Shown here: positions 10,701 through 21,600 of the stretch, in pieces | How positions within the stretch are numbered: position 1 is the stretch's first letter | How the letters are laid out: each line of letters starts with the position of its first letter | Source of the DNA: Candidatus Aminicenantota bacterium | Lineage (GTDB): Bacteria > Acidobacteriota > Aminicenantia > UBA2199 | DNA: 40,514 nt | Direction of reading: 5' to 3' | Assembly: GCA_023135565.1 (NCBI GenBank) | Contig: JAGLSW010000068.1 | Span: forward strand, 1 to 40,514 | Made by a program: the position numbers and the translations under genes | Notes under the pieces: model-generated | What the model saw: the letters and a program-made list of their open reading frames with translations, nothing else | Database searches by the model: none | Told to the model about the DNA's origin: nothing

Positions 10701-13700
10701 AAGCGGCGCTTATACGATCCGGTCTGACCGGGAAGATGACTACAAGCAGGTTTTTGCCAAACTCGGAGAAGAACACAGCGCGGAAGAATCCCTGCCCTTA
10801 GAAATCATCTATGCCTGGAACCTGGACCCGGACGAGAACAGCAGCGGTTTTTACAGCCTGCTCTATATCACTCGCGGCCTTTCCGCCTCCCCCTTAGGCA
10901 AACACATTGATATCACAGCCGTGACAACGGGTCTATTTAACATCTACGGTGGAGAGGATCCGCAGCCTGCCAAATCGACCATACTGGGCGCTCTTAAAGT
11001 GATCCCCCAGGAGAACCCCGGGATCGGCTGCCGCTGCATAGATATCCCACCCCCCCAGCCCGGGACTTCCCCGGACAGCACACTTATGGGCAGCCTGTAT
11101 GCTGAAATCCGCTCCCCTTCTTCAGATAAGGTGACCGCACTGCGCAGCCGCTTCCGCTGGGTACAGGTTTTCGACCCCCTGCCGCTAAAACAGGAGAGCG
11201 GCGGTAAACAGCGCTTAAAAAAGCAAGGGGTTTACATCATTACCGGCGGTTTGGGCAGAATCGGTCTAATATTGGCCCGCTATTTGCGGGAAAAGTTTAC
11301 TGCCCGGCTGGTGTTGGCCGGCAGGTCTCCTTTAGCGAAAGGGGACGAGAGGCGGCGGCTTTTGCGCCGGATCGACCCCACGGGTAAAGAAATCTTAGTG
11401 TTAACGGCAGACGCCGCGGATACCGGGCAGATGCGCCGGGTAATCGAGGAAACCATAAAAAAATTCCAAAAAATCGACGGTCTGGTGCATGCCGCCGGTA
11501 TAATCGACAGCCGGCCCATCCACCAGCTCACGGACGAACTCGTGAAGCGGCAATTCCGGGCCAAAGTGGACGCTCCGCCCGTATTGGAAACCGTGCTGCA
11601 GGGGCAAAATCTCGATTTTTGTCTACTGTTGTCTTCATCCTCCGCGGTTCTCGGCGGTCTCGGGTTTGCCGCTTATGCGGCGGCCAACATCTACATGGAC
11701 GCCTTTGCCCGGGCCAGGTTTTCAACAAGCCCCTTCCCCTGGATATCTTACAACCTGGATGTTTGGGATTTAACGGACGGGCGGGACCAGGGCGGAGTTC
11801 CCCGGGCCTTACAGCCATTGGCCATGACCACGGCGGAAGGCTGCGAAGCTTTCGAACGGGTAGTGAACTGCACGGTTTCCGCCCAGGTCATGCACTCCAC
11901 AGGCAGCCTGCAAGCCAGGATCGACCAGTGGATAAACATCGATCCCGGCGTCGGCCCCGGAAGGAAAAAGGACGACCGGACACTCACCCTATACCCGCGC
12001 CCGCCCCTGCTCACCCCCTACGCACCCGCCGAAACCCCGCTGCACCATGACCTGGCGCAGATCTGGCAGCAAATTTTGGGCATCGACCGCATCGGCATAG
12101 ACGACGATTTTTTCGAGTTAGGCGGCGATTCTTTAAAAGCCATTACAGTAATCGCGGATACCCGGGAACAGGCCAGGGTGGAGGTTCCTTTAGAAGAGTT
12201 TTTCCATTTGCGCACCATAAGCCAGGTATCCCGGTATATAACGGGCCGGGCCGCAGAGCGGGATTTACCCCCCATAGAACCCCTGGACAAGCAGGATTAT
12301 TATCCCTTATCTTCGTCTCAAAAAAGGTTATACATACTGCACCTTCTCGACCCGCAGAGCCTGGTTTACAACCTGGCTTCGGGGCTTGTGCTGCGGGGCA
12401 AGTTGGACATAACCTTGCTGGAAGAGAGTTTTCGCCAATTGATTCGCAGGCACGAAAGTTTCCGTACTTCTTTTACTATGAAGACCGGTCAACCGCTGCA
12501 GCGCATCCATCCGGCAGCGAAAATCGACTTCGCCATCGAACAGGTCGAGGTGCCGGTAGGCCCGGCAGACCCGGAGATAGGCCGGGATTTTATTCGCCCC
12601 TTCGATCTGGCGCAAGCCCCGTTGATCAGGGTTTTTTTAATAAAAAAAGGAGAAAACGAGCATATTTTACTCATAGATATGCATCACATAGTTCATGACG
12701 GCGTGTCCCAGGGGATCCTTTTAAGGGAATTTACAGCTCTCTATGATGGCCAAAAACTCCCCCCCTTAAATATCCAGTACAAAGATTACGCCTACTGGCA
12801 GGTGCAAAATATAGAACAGGGCGCAGTAAAAGAACAGGGAATCTTCTGGTTGGAAGAGTTTCGCGGGAACATACCGGTACTGGACCTCTCTTACGATTTT
12901 GTAAGACCCGCGCTGCAGGATTTTTCCGGGGCTGCTCTGCGTTTTACCATAGATGCTCAAACCACGGCCAAGCTCAAAGCCCTGGCCCTGGAACAGGGAG
13001 TTACCCTGTTTATGCTCCTCCTAACCCTTTATAAAGTACTCTTAGCAAAGCTCAGCGGGCAGGAGGATATCGTGGTGGGCGCTCCCATTGCCGGGCGACG
13101 CCATCCCGGTTTACAACACATTATCGGTTTTTTCTTAAACACCCTGGCGCTGCGCAGCCGGGTTTTGGGAAGCCAAACTTTTATATCTTTTTTGAAAGAT
13201 GTTGGAAAAAAGACCTTAAAAGCCTTTGACAACCAGGACTATCCCTTTGAAGACCTGGTGGAGCGGACCGCCCCGAACCGGGATTTGAGCCGCAGTCCCC
13301 TGTTCGATACCATGTTTATCCTGCACAACCAGTGGGATATGCTGCCCGGGCAAATTTCGACGCAAACCGCAAGTGGGCTGGCCATCGAGCTCTATCCCTA
13401 TGAAAAAGGCACATCCGAATTCGATCTCACCCTTATCGCCGCGGAAGAGGAGGACCGGTTAGGCTGCAAATTCGAATATTGTGACAAGCTTTTCAAGCGA
13501 GAGACGATGGAGCGCTCCAGTGCTTATTTTAAAGAACTCGTCAACGCCGTTTTAGAAGACCCGGGCAAAACAATCGACAATATAGAAATGATCCCCGCCA
13601 AGGAGCGGGAGCAGTTATTAAGAAGCTTTAACGATACGCAGACGCCCTATGAGCAGGATAAAACCATAACCGAATTGTTCGGCGACCAGGTGCAAAAGAG

Positions 13701-15669
13701 CCCGGACGCCGTGGCCCTAACAGTACCGGCCCTAACCACTGCAAAAAAGCCCCCTGATCCGAACAGGCAATCTGTCCTGACCTACAGGCAGTTAGACCGG
13801 GAAGCAGGAAAGATGGCCGCTCTATTATGGGCGAAAGGAGTGAGGCCCGGCGCTGTAGTCGGTCTTATGGTAGAGCGTTCCCCAGCCATAGTCATCGGTA
13901 TACTGGGAATCTTAAAAGCCGGGGCCGCGTACCTGCCCTTAGACCCTCTTTACCCGCCGCAGCGGAGCGAATATATCGTAAAAAGCAGCGCTGCCCGCCA
14001 TTTACTTCTTAATGCCGGATTCAAGAAAGCGCTGCAAGAATCGGCTTTTTCCGGTGAAATTATCGATATCGACGATCGAGAAACCTATACGGAACCGCTA
14101 AAAACAGGAAATCCCGGTGCTTTCGATCCCACCCAACCGGCATACGTGATTTATACATCAGGGTCCACCGGTAATCCCAAAGGGGTGGTTATCAGCCGGC
14201 GCAGCGTGGTTAATTTCTTCAAAGGCATGACCCGGCTGATCGACTTTGCCCCGGGTAAAACCATACTGGCGCTCACCACCATCTCTTTCGACATATCTGT
14301 GCTGGAGCTCCTGCTCCCCCTGCACATAGGCATGAAAATCCTGGTGGCCGGGGACGAGGAGCACTCTGACCCGGCACTGCTGGCGAAAACCCTGGCAAAG
14401 GAAAAGGTAAACTTACTGCAATTAACCCCTTCCCATTTGCAGCTCCTTTTGAGCGTACCGTCCGGGTCAGCCGCTCTCTCCTTCATCGACACCTTGATGG
14501 TCGGCGGCGAGGCATTTCCCCAGCACCTCTTCGAAAACCTAAAAAAGGAATTTAAAGGCAAGATTTATAATATGTACGGGCCCACGGAAACCACTATCTG
14601 GTCCACAGTCAAGGATTTAAGCGGCGCGGACAGGGTCACCCTGGGCAGCCCCATAAGCAATACCCAGGTCTATATAGTTAACCAGAAAAACGACAAATTG
14701 CAGCCTATCGGGGCTGCCGGGGAATTGTTGATTGCCGGGGACGGCGTGGCCCGGGGCTACCTGAACAATCCCGAATTGACAGGGGAGAAGTTCCGGCCTG
14801 ATGTTTATGAGTCCGATAGGTCCAATAAGTCCTATAGGAGCTGTAAAACCGGCGAGGATGCGGCGCACCCACCCTCTAAACAGCTCGATGATCGCCTCTC
14901 AAAATTCACCACTCACCACTCACCACTCACTCTTTACCGCACCGGGGATTTGGCCCGCTGGCTGCCAAACGGAGAAATCGAATATTTAGGCAGAAGCGAC
15001 CTCCAGGTTAAGATTCGCGGCTACAGGATCGACCTCGAAGAGATCGAAGAGCAGTTACTGAAACTCGATGACATCGAAGAAGCGGTAGTCACAGTTAGGA
15101 CAGACGAGAAAGGGGAAAGCTTCTTAGCCGCTTACCTAATTTCCCAAAAGGAACTCGCTGTCAGCCGCATACGCACTCACCTGCTGCATCGTTTACCCCT
15201 GTACATGGCGCCGGCCCATTTTACCCGCATAGACGCCGTGCCCTTAACAGGCAGCGGCAAGGTGGACCGCAGAGCCCTGCCCGCACCGGACAGTCCGCGC
15301 ATCGGACTGGCCACCGCTTACCTGGCCCCGGGAACAGGAACCGAAAAAATAATCGCAGACCTCTGGAAAGAGGTGCTGGATATAGACAAAGTAGGTATTA
15401 ACGACAGCTTTTTCGACCTGGGCGGCAATTCGTTAAAGGTAGTGCATCTCAATAACCGCTTAAAAGAGGAATTAAACAAAGATATCCCGGTAGTGTCCCT
15501 GTTCAGGTACTTTACTATCGGTTCTTTTTCAAAGTATTTAAAAGAACTGCAAGACCCGGCAGGCGCACAAAAGAAAAAAGAGGAGCAGGTTGAATCTTTA
15601 AAGCAAGCAGCTAATACCTATAAAAATACCATCAAACAATTCAAAAGAGGAGTGAAACATGAAAAATAA
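7741..15669 (+). CDS. Hybrid PKS/NRPS: KS-AT-KR-ACP-C-A(Gly)-PCP
   Basis: 2642 residues, starting 21 bp after the previous stop with AGGAGG at 7725-7730. KS about 15-440 (C185, H321, H359). AT about 555-870 has FSGLGPQ and GYSFGEY (S644) in place of the usual GQG and GHS, but keeps HAFHS, so malonyl is expected. KR about 915-1400 has S1299, Y1312, N1316 and its tail (EGCEAFERV) directly attached, with no DH. ACP Ser1464 lies in GGDSL. C about 1515-1955 has intact MHHIVHDG (H1648, H1649, D1653). A about 1975-2510 has YTSGSTGNPKG and YGPTETT; the pocket residues read D-I-L-Q-M-G-M-I-W-K, close to the known glycine code DILQLGLIWK. PCP Ser2564. Inference: it makes a beta-hydroxy ketide unit and then condenses it with glycine. 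The lysine-rich C-terminal helix may dock to the next protein, whose start codon it overlaps. Confidence 0.95.
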   Translation: MFEKQDKSTSHTGLEIAVIGMAGRFPGARNLRELWENLKNGVESIRFLSPDEAEQSGNSPDSPDNPNYIRAVSLIDDPDRFDSSFFGYTPREAETMDPQVRVFFECAWSALEDAGYDPGVYDGRIGLYAGAAANLQWETQAMLAGIDTPATRFADRTLSDKDNLSTLVSYKLNLTGPSFNVYTACSTSLVAVHLACRALLHGECKMALAGGVTVSLTRRKGYTYQEDMVVSPDGRCRPFDARGAGAIFSDGVGVVLLKRLKNAIEDGDFIHAVIKGSAINNDGMRKVGYTAPSNEGQMEVIRGALRLARVNPETVTYVETHGTATPLGDPIEIEGLKMAFNTSKKQYCAIGSIKSNFGHAGVAAGIAGFLKTVLCLKHRGLPPSLHFEKANPNIDFDNSPFFVVKELTEWRNDPLPAAHAAGPLRAGVSSFGIGGTNAHVVLEEAPPRETTPASKQENHLFLLSARTAAALEKMSRNLTAFLQENLENPAISPADISYTLQEGRRAFNHRLMLSAASKQEALSALEPEPGKPGTASDRVHTHEVGQKPGIVFLFSGLGPQYVDMGRGLYENEPVFREEMDHGFEILKGLLDFDIKDILYPPAGGTGSGLERTEVAQPALFLFQYALARLLLKWGVTPRAMIGYSFGEYAAACISGVFSLADALKLLVVRGKLMEELPPGRMLSVPAPVKDIEPQLDSELAIAINNGFSCVISGPLAVVDAFERKMKEKRLMCMKIPASHAFHSPMTEPLLERFTGTLSSLSLSAPRIPYISNVSGTWITVEQAADPQHWANHLRHTVQFAAGLEQLTGDPDTLFVEIGPGRDLTTMINRSIRREDRQHAVDLVRVGGRKISDTRFLLNKIGLMWLYGASVDWKAFHGAEKRRRLPLPTYPFEGQRFIVKDDLMEMIRRLNREESSPAKKSDPADWFYVPTWKRSLPGQNLHQETAGEKHYLLFLDENGVGAGLSGKLEQAGMKVTGVRKGSAYGFDASGAYTIRSDREDDYKQVFAKLGEEHSAEESLPLEIIYAWNLDPDENSSGFYSLLYITRGLSASPLGKHIDITAVTTGLFNIYGGEDPQPAKSTILGALKVIPQENPGIGCRCIDIPPPQPGTSPDSTLMGSLYAEIRSPSSDKVTALRSRFRWVQVFDPLPLKQESGGKQRLKKQGVYIITGGLGRIGLILARYLREKFTARLVLAGRSPLAKGDERRRLLRRIDPTGKEILVLTADAADTGQMRRVIEETIKKFQKIDGLVHAAGIIDSRPIHQLTDELVKRQFRAKVDAPPVLETVLQGQNLDFCLLLSSSSAVLGGLGFAAYAAANIYMDAFARARFSTSPFPWISYNLDVWDLTDGRDQGGVPRALQPLAMTTAEGCEAFERVVNCTVSAQVMHSTGSLQARIDQWINIDPGVGPGRKKDDRTLTLYPRPPLLTPYAPAETPLHHDLAQIWQQILGIDRIGIDDDFFELGGDSLKAITVIADTREQARVEVPLEEFFHLRTISQVSRYITGRAAERDLPPIEPLDKQDYYPLSSSQKRLYILHLLDPQSLVYNLASGLVLRGKLDITLLEESFRQLIRRHESFRTSFTMKTGQPLQRIHPAAKIDFAIEQVEVPVGPADPEIGRDFIRPFDLAQAPLIRVFLIKKGENEHILLIDMHHIVHDGVSQGILLREFTALYDGQKLPPLNIQYKDYAYWQVQNIEQGAVKEQGIFWLEEFRGNIPVLDLSYDFVRPALQDFSGAALRFTIDAQTTAKLKALALEQGVTLFMLLLTLYKVLLAKLSGQEDIVVGAPIAGRRHPGLQHIIGFFLNTLALRSRVLGSQTFISFLKDVGKKTLKAFDNQDYPFEDLVERTAPNRDLSRSPLFDTMFILHNQWDMLPGQISTQTASGLAIELYPYEKGTSEFDLTLIAAEEEDRLGCKFEYCDKLFKRETMERSSAYFKELVNAVLEDPGKTIDNIEMIPAKEREQLLRSFNDTQTPYEQDKTITELFGDQVQKSPDAVALTVPALTTAKKPPDPNRQSVLTYRQLDREAGKMAALLWAKGVRPGAVVGLMVERSPAIVIGILGILKAGAAYLPLDPLYPPQRSEYIVKSSAARHLLLNAGFKKALQESAFSGEIIDIDDRETYTEPLKTGNPGAFDPTQPAYVIYTSGSTGNPKGVVISRRSVVNFFKGMTRLIDFAPGKTILALTTISFDISVLELLLPLHIGMKILVAGDEEHSDPALLAKTLAKEKVNLLQLTPSHLQLLLSVPSGSAALSFIDTLMVGGEAFPQHLFENLKKEFKGKIYNMYGPTETTIWSTVKDLSGADRVTLGSPISNTQVYIVNQKNDKLQPIGAAGELLIAGDGVARGYLNNPELTGEKFRPDVYESDRSNKSYRSCKTGEDAAHPPSKQLDDRLSKFTTHHSPLTLYRTGDLARWLPNGEIEYLGRSDLQVKIRGYRIDLEEIEEQLLKLDDIEEAVVTVRTDEKGESFLAAYLISQKELAVSRIRTHLLHRLPLYMAPAHFTRIDAVPLTGSGKVDRRALPAPDSPRIGLATAYLAPGTGTEKIIADLWKEVLDIDKVGINDSFFDLGGNSLKVVHLNNRLKEELNKDIPVVSLFRYFTIGSFSKYLKELQDPAGAQKKKEEQVESLKQAANTYKNTIKQFKRGVKHEK
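14809..14835 (+). repeat. 9-bp tandem repeat between A6 and A7 of the glycine A domain
   Basis: GAGTCCGAT, AGGTCCAAT and AAGTCCTAT code ESDRSNKSY just after the A6 motif (ARGYLNNPEL). The unit is the same as in the AT arrays. Confidence 0.75.
14906..14930 (+). repeat. 7-bp tandem repeat TCACCAC just before A7
   Basis: TCACCAC occurs 3.6 times and is read as TTHHSPLT, directly before the A7 motif YRTGDLARW. Because 7 is not a multiple of 3, each unit is read in a different frame. The total length keeps the frame. Confidence 0.8.
15646..15652 (+). promoter_or_regulatory. Ribosome binding site inside the preceding gene
   Basis: AGAGGAG lies 6 bp before ATG 15659 and inside the last codons of the upstream gene, whose TAA is at 15667-15669. 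This supports the overlapping start and coupled translation of the two megasynthases. Confidence 0.7.
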
Positions 15670-18600
15670 TTCTCAAGAAACCGAAAGAACAGGCCTGGAA
15701 ATAGCGGTTATCGGCATGGCCGGGAGATTTCCCGGGGCCGGCAGCATAGACGAATTCTGGGAAAATATAAAAAACGGCGTGGAATCGATATCCCATTTTA
15801 CCCGTGAAGAATCTTTGGCAGACGGCGCATCGGAAGCGAGACTCGATGATCCCAATTTTGTGAACTCCAAAGGTGTGTTAAACGACGTCGATTGCTTCGA
15901 CGCCGTTTTTTTCGGGTATACCCCGGCGGAAGCCGAGCTCATGGACCCGCAGATGCGCGTCTTTCACGAAGTCGTCTGGTGGGCCATGGAGCACGCCGGT
16001 TACAGCCCGGACAATTTTGACGGCAGGATCGGCATAGTGGCCGGGGCTACCAATAACCGCGGTTGGGAAAGCCGGGCCATTTTTTCCGGCAAAACCGCTG
16101 TTTACGGCTCTTTTGCCTCGGATCATTTGATGGACCGCGATTTTTTAAGTACGCGCATGGCTTACCGGTTCAATCTAACCGGCCCGGCCATTACCATGAA
16201 AACCGCCTGTTCCAGTTCGTTGGTAGCGGTGGACCTGGCCTGCCGCCTGCTTTTAACCGGGCAGTGCGATATGGCCCTGGCCGGGGGTACGTCCGTCACC
16301 GTTCCCGTGCGCATGGGCTACACCTATGAGGAAGGCATGATCAAGTCCCCGGACGGCCACGTGCGCGCTTTCGACGTCCGCGCCAAAGGGGTGGTTTTTT
16401 CAGACGGCGTCGGCGTGGCAGTGTTAAAGCGGTTGGAAGAAGCCGAAAAAGACGGCGACAGCATCATGGCCGTAATCAAAGGGTCCGCCATAAATAACGA
16501 CGGCGGCAGGAAAGGTTCTTACACAGCCCCGGGCGTCGACGGTCAGACCGAAGTGATCCGCGCCGCTCACCTCATTTCCGGGGTAGACCCGGAGACCATA
16601 ACCTTCGTAGAAACCCACGGCACAGGCACCACCATAGGCGATCCCATAGAAATAGAGAGCCTGACCCAGGCTTTCGATACAGACAAAAGAAACTACTGCG
16701 CAATTACCTCAACCAAGTCCAATGTCGGCCACATGGATACAGCCGCCGGGATCGGCTCTTTTGTCAAAGCCGTTTTATCTTTGCATAACGGGTACATTCC
16801 CCCCAGTCTCAATTTTGAAAAGCCCAATCCCAAAATAGATTTTGCAAACAGTCCTTTTTATGTGAATACCGAACTCAAGGAATGGCCGCGCGGCGAATTT
16901 CCCCGCCGCGCCGGGGTCAGTTCTTTTGGAGTAGGCGGCACCAATGTGCATGCCATCTTAGAAGAAGCCCCGGCAGGAGAACCCGTTTCCGCCGGTAGGA
17001 CCGACCGGTTGATCCTCCTCTCCGCAAAGAACAGTAAAGCTTTAGAGCAGATGACCATAAACCTGCGCGAACATTTAAAGGCCAACCCACAGTTAAACCT
17101 GCCTGATGCTGCATACACCCTACAGGTGGGGCGTTCAGCTTTCAAAATGAGGCAGATGCTGGTTGTCTCCACTACCGAAGAGGCGATTGCCTGCCTTACT
17201 CCTCCCGACGAGAACACACCTTTCGATATAAAAAAGGTATTCCGCGGCACTGCCCGGGATGAAAACCGGCCTGTATTCATGTTCTCCGGCCAGGGATCCC
17301 AGTATATAAATATGGGATTGGGATTGTATGAAACAGAACTCCTATTCCGGGAGGAAATGGACCGCTGTTTCGAAATTTTTCGCTCTTGCGCCGGGTATGA
17401 CCTCAAAGCGATTCTTTATCCCCCCACTGAGTCCGGTAAATCCGATAAGTCCGATTCAGACTCTATAAATAATACCGAAATAGCCCAACCGGTTCTATTT
17501 ATTATCGAATACTCGCTGGCCAGGCTGCTTATGAAGTGGGGCATAAAACCCCGGGCCATGACCGGCCACAGCATCGGCGAGTACGCCGCAGCCTGCCTGG
17601 CGGGCGTTTTCTCTTTAGAAGATGCGGTAAAAATAGTTACGCTGCGCGGTAAACTCATGCAGCGGATGACCCCGGGCTCCATGTTAAGCGTCCCATTACC
17701 CGAAGCCGAAGTGCAGCCCCTGCTCGAAAAAAACATCGAATTGGCCGCCGTCAATGCGCCGAATTTATGCGTACTGTCCGGCCCGGACAAAGAAATCCGG
17801 GAGCTGGCCGGGCGTTTAAAAAAGCAAGAAGTCCAGGTCCGTATCCTGCATACTTCTCATGCCTTTCACTCGAAGTCCATGGAACCCATGCTGGCCGAAT
17901 TTGAAGCGGAAGTAGCGAAAGTGAATTTAAGTCAGCCGCAGATACCCTATATATCGAATTTAACCGGCGCCTGGATAACAGCCGAGGAAGCAGTCGATCC
18001 CGGTTATTATGCCCGCCATTTGCGCAGTACGGTGCGTTTCGCCGCCGGGCTGGGCGAAATCTTAAAAGATGAATATGCCCTGCCGGTAGAAGTCGGGCCG
18101 GGCCGGGCCTTGAGCACTTTTGCCCGGCAGCATGACGCCAAAAAACCGGCACAGGCCGGCGTTAACCTGATGAGACATCCCAAAGAACAGGTCTCGGACA
18201 GCGCCTACCTGCTGGAAAAAATAGGCCGCCTCTGGCTGGTAGGCCAGGATATAGATTGGCAGGCATTTTACGAACAGGAGAGACGCCGGCGCATACGCCT
18301 GCCCCTCTACCCTTTCCAGGGGCAGAGCTTCTGGATACACCACGACGTACTCGCCAATTTGGGCTCCGGGGAAGACCCGAATAAGAAAAAGGATTTCGAC
18401 GACTGGTTTTATATCCCCTCCTGGAAGCGTTCCGTAGTGCCTGTTCCCGCGGAAACCGGCAGCGGCGACGATGAGAGTGAGAGTGTTTTAAACTGGCTCT
18501 TTTTTACCGGTCAATGTAATATCGGCGCTCAAATAATAGAAAAATTGCGCCGGGAAGGACACAATGTCGTTACAGTAGCCGCGGGCTCCGGCTTTGCCCG

Positions 18601-21600
18601 CCCCGACGAAGGCAGGGATCATTTTACTATCGATCCCCGTCAGGCTGAAGATTACCTGGTTTTGCTTAAAACCCTAAAAGAAGAAAACAAACTGCCCCAG
18701 CGCGTGGTTCATTTATGGAATCTCACTCCCGGCGATTCCCCCCGCTGGGGAGCCGATTGGGAAAAAGGTTACTTAGACTGCGCTTTTTATAGTTTACTTT
18801 ACCTGGCCCAGGCCATGAGCAAGGTAGATATAAGCGAAAAGGTACGCCTGACCGTACTGTCCAACCGGGTGCACGAAGTGGTCGGCGGTGAAACCATATT
18901 CCCGGAGAAAGCGGTGCTTTTGGGCCCGGTGAATGTGATTCCCCAGGAATTTCCCAATATTTCCTGCAGCAGCATCGACTTGATACTCCCCGAAAAAGGC
19001 AGCCTCACGGAACAGGAACTACTGCGCCATTTGCTGCAAGAGATCAAATCCGACGCCATGGATGAGGTAATAGCTTACCGCAGCGGTTACCGTTTAGTGC
19101 GCACTTTCGAAGCGGCAGCCTTAAGCGAGCCCATAAGCGCGGGCGCAGGCGCACCACGGATACCCCGGCTGCGGCAGGGAGGCGTCTATCTCATTAGCGG
19201 CGGTCTCGGTGGGGTCGGTTTCGTATTTGCCGAATATCTAAGCAAACAGGTGCAGCCGGCCCTGATACTTACCGGACGTTCCGCTTTCCCCGAACGGGAG
19301 GAATGGGAGCAGTGGCTCTCTTCGCATCCTTCCTCCGACCCGGTAAGCCGCAAAATAGACAAAGTGCGGCAATTGGAAGAATTGGGCGCCGGGGTGCTGG
19401 TGCTATCGGTAGACGTCACCGACTATGCAGCCATGGAACAGGCCCTCTGCCGGGCCCGGGAACACTTCGGCCCGGTTAACGGGGTGATCCATGCCGCCGG
19501 CCTGCCCGGCGCCGGGATCATACAATTAAAAACCGGGAAAATCGCCGACAGTGTCCTCTTACCCAAGGTACGGGGTACATTGATTCTCGACAGCCTGCTA
19601 AAAAACGACCCTCTCGATTTTATTTTGCTTTGTTCTTCCATCAACTCCGTAGTGCCCCAGTTAGGCCAGGTGGATTATTTTGCCGCCAATGCCTTTCTCG
19701 ATGCCTATGCCTTTCACAAGCGGACAGGGAACGTATTTACCGTTAGTGTCAACTGGGATGCCTGGCAGGAAGTAGGCATGGCAGTGGCTGCTGCCGGGGA
19801 ATATGGCGGCTCCGCTGCTTCGGCCCCGGCGCAAGCGCTGCCCCTGGACCCGCCTCACCCCTTATTAGAGAAGTATACAGCCAGCCCGGGGGAGCGCATG
19901 AAATATACCGGCCGCTTAACTTTGGAGAAGAACTGGCCCTTAAACGAGCATAAAACCACCGACGGCAAAGGACTGCTGCCCGGCACCACCTACTTAGAGA
20001 TGATCCGCGCCGCCTACGAGCATTATTCCTCGGAAACCGCCTTTGAAATCAGCAGCGCCAATTTTGTTATCCCGCTGATGGTGAATAAAGACGATGAGAG
20101 GGAAGTTTATCTTTATTTAGAAAGGCAGAAAGATTTTTTCCAGGTCCGGGTCGAGAGCACATTAAAAGGCGATACGGATATGCGGCAGCGACATGTGGTG
20201 GCCGAAGTCAGGCCCCTAAAAAGCGAAGAGCCGCGCAGCCATAATATTGAAGAACTCAAGAAAAAGTGTAATGTGCGGGAAATCATATTCGACAAAGAAG
20301 CCATGCGCAAAAAAGAACGGGAATTAGAGAAAACAGGAGAAAAACCACAGGGGCTGTTGGTTTTCGGGCCGCGTTGGAAAACCATGAAATGGACGAGATA
20401 CGGCAAAGATGAAGGTTTGACCCTGTTCGAACTGCCTGCCGAATATGCCGCCGAGTTGGAGCAGTACAAGCTTCATCCGGCATTACTCGATACGTGCACC
20501 GGTTTTATGTTCGGTTATGTCGGCGGGGGCAAACCTTATATCCCCTTTGCCTATAAAAAACTGGTAATGTTCCGCCCGCTGCCGGCGACAATAATCTGCT
20601 ATAACCGTCTTATCGGGGAAAGCAGCAGCGGGGAATTCCTGAGATTCAATGTGATCCTTATGGATGAAGAAGGCCGGGAATGCGTAACTGTCGAAGAATT
20701 TACCATGCTGCAGGTTTCCGAAGACATTGAAGGCCGCATCAGGCAGAAAGAGCACGCTGCGGCGCCCCGGTCCGCTGCGAAAGAGACTGCCGCCGTGGAC
20801 AGCGGCGAACTCAATGAAAGACAAAGGTATTTACTGAGAACGGGAATCCGCCCGGGAGAAGGAATAGCAGCTTTTGAACGTATTCTATCAGGGGAAACGC
20901 CCCAGGTGGTGGTGTCTACCATCGACCTTCCTATGCGCATCGAAAGACAAAAAAGCGCCTTTTTAGATCGCTTAAAAGAAGCAGACCGGGAAGAGGGCAA
21001 GTCTTCCGGCCCCAAACATGCCCGCCCTGAAATCAGCACAGTGTTTGTTGAACCGGGCAGCGAAACCGAGAAAAAAATCGCCTTATTCTGGGAGGAACAG
21101 CTCGGTATTTCCGGGGTAGGTCTTTTTGATGATTTCTTCGAATTGGGCGGCGACTCGTTGAAAGCCGTTACGATCCTTGGAAAGGTCCAGAAAGCCTCGG
21201 ACGTGGAAGTGCCTATTTCCGAGTTTTTTAACAATCCCACGGTAAAAGGGTTGAGTGAGTTTGTCGGCGGCAGCGAGGAAGAAAGCAAATTCTATTCCAT
21301 AGAACCGGCGCCGGAGAAGGATTATTACCCGCTGTCGTCGGCCCAGAAGCGATTATACATCGTACAGCAAATGGAGATCGACAATGTTGGCTATAACTTA
21401 CCGGAAGCAGTATTCCTGGAGGGAGATATCAGGAAGAGTCAATTCCAAAAAATATTCGAGAAGTTGATAGAGAGGCATGAGAGTTTCAGGACTTCTTTTG
21501 AAATGGTAAATGATGAACCCGTACAGCGGATACATAAACAGGTAGAATTCGAAGTGGAGTATTATGATGCAGTGGACAATAAGGATTTTGCCGGGAAAAG

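Noticed and set aside
16858-17406. 182-codon open frame on the minus strand
   Set aside because: Fully inside the KS-AT region of a clear megasynthase and without recognisable domains.
20599-21288. 229-codon open frame on the minus strand
   Set aside because: It lies opposite well-supported ACP and linker sequence, is Ser/Arg-rich with no family resemblance, and has the look of an antisense shadow.
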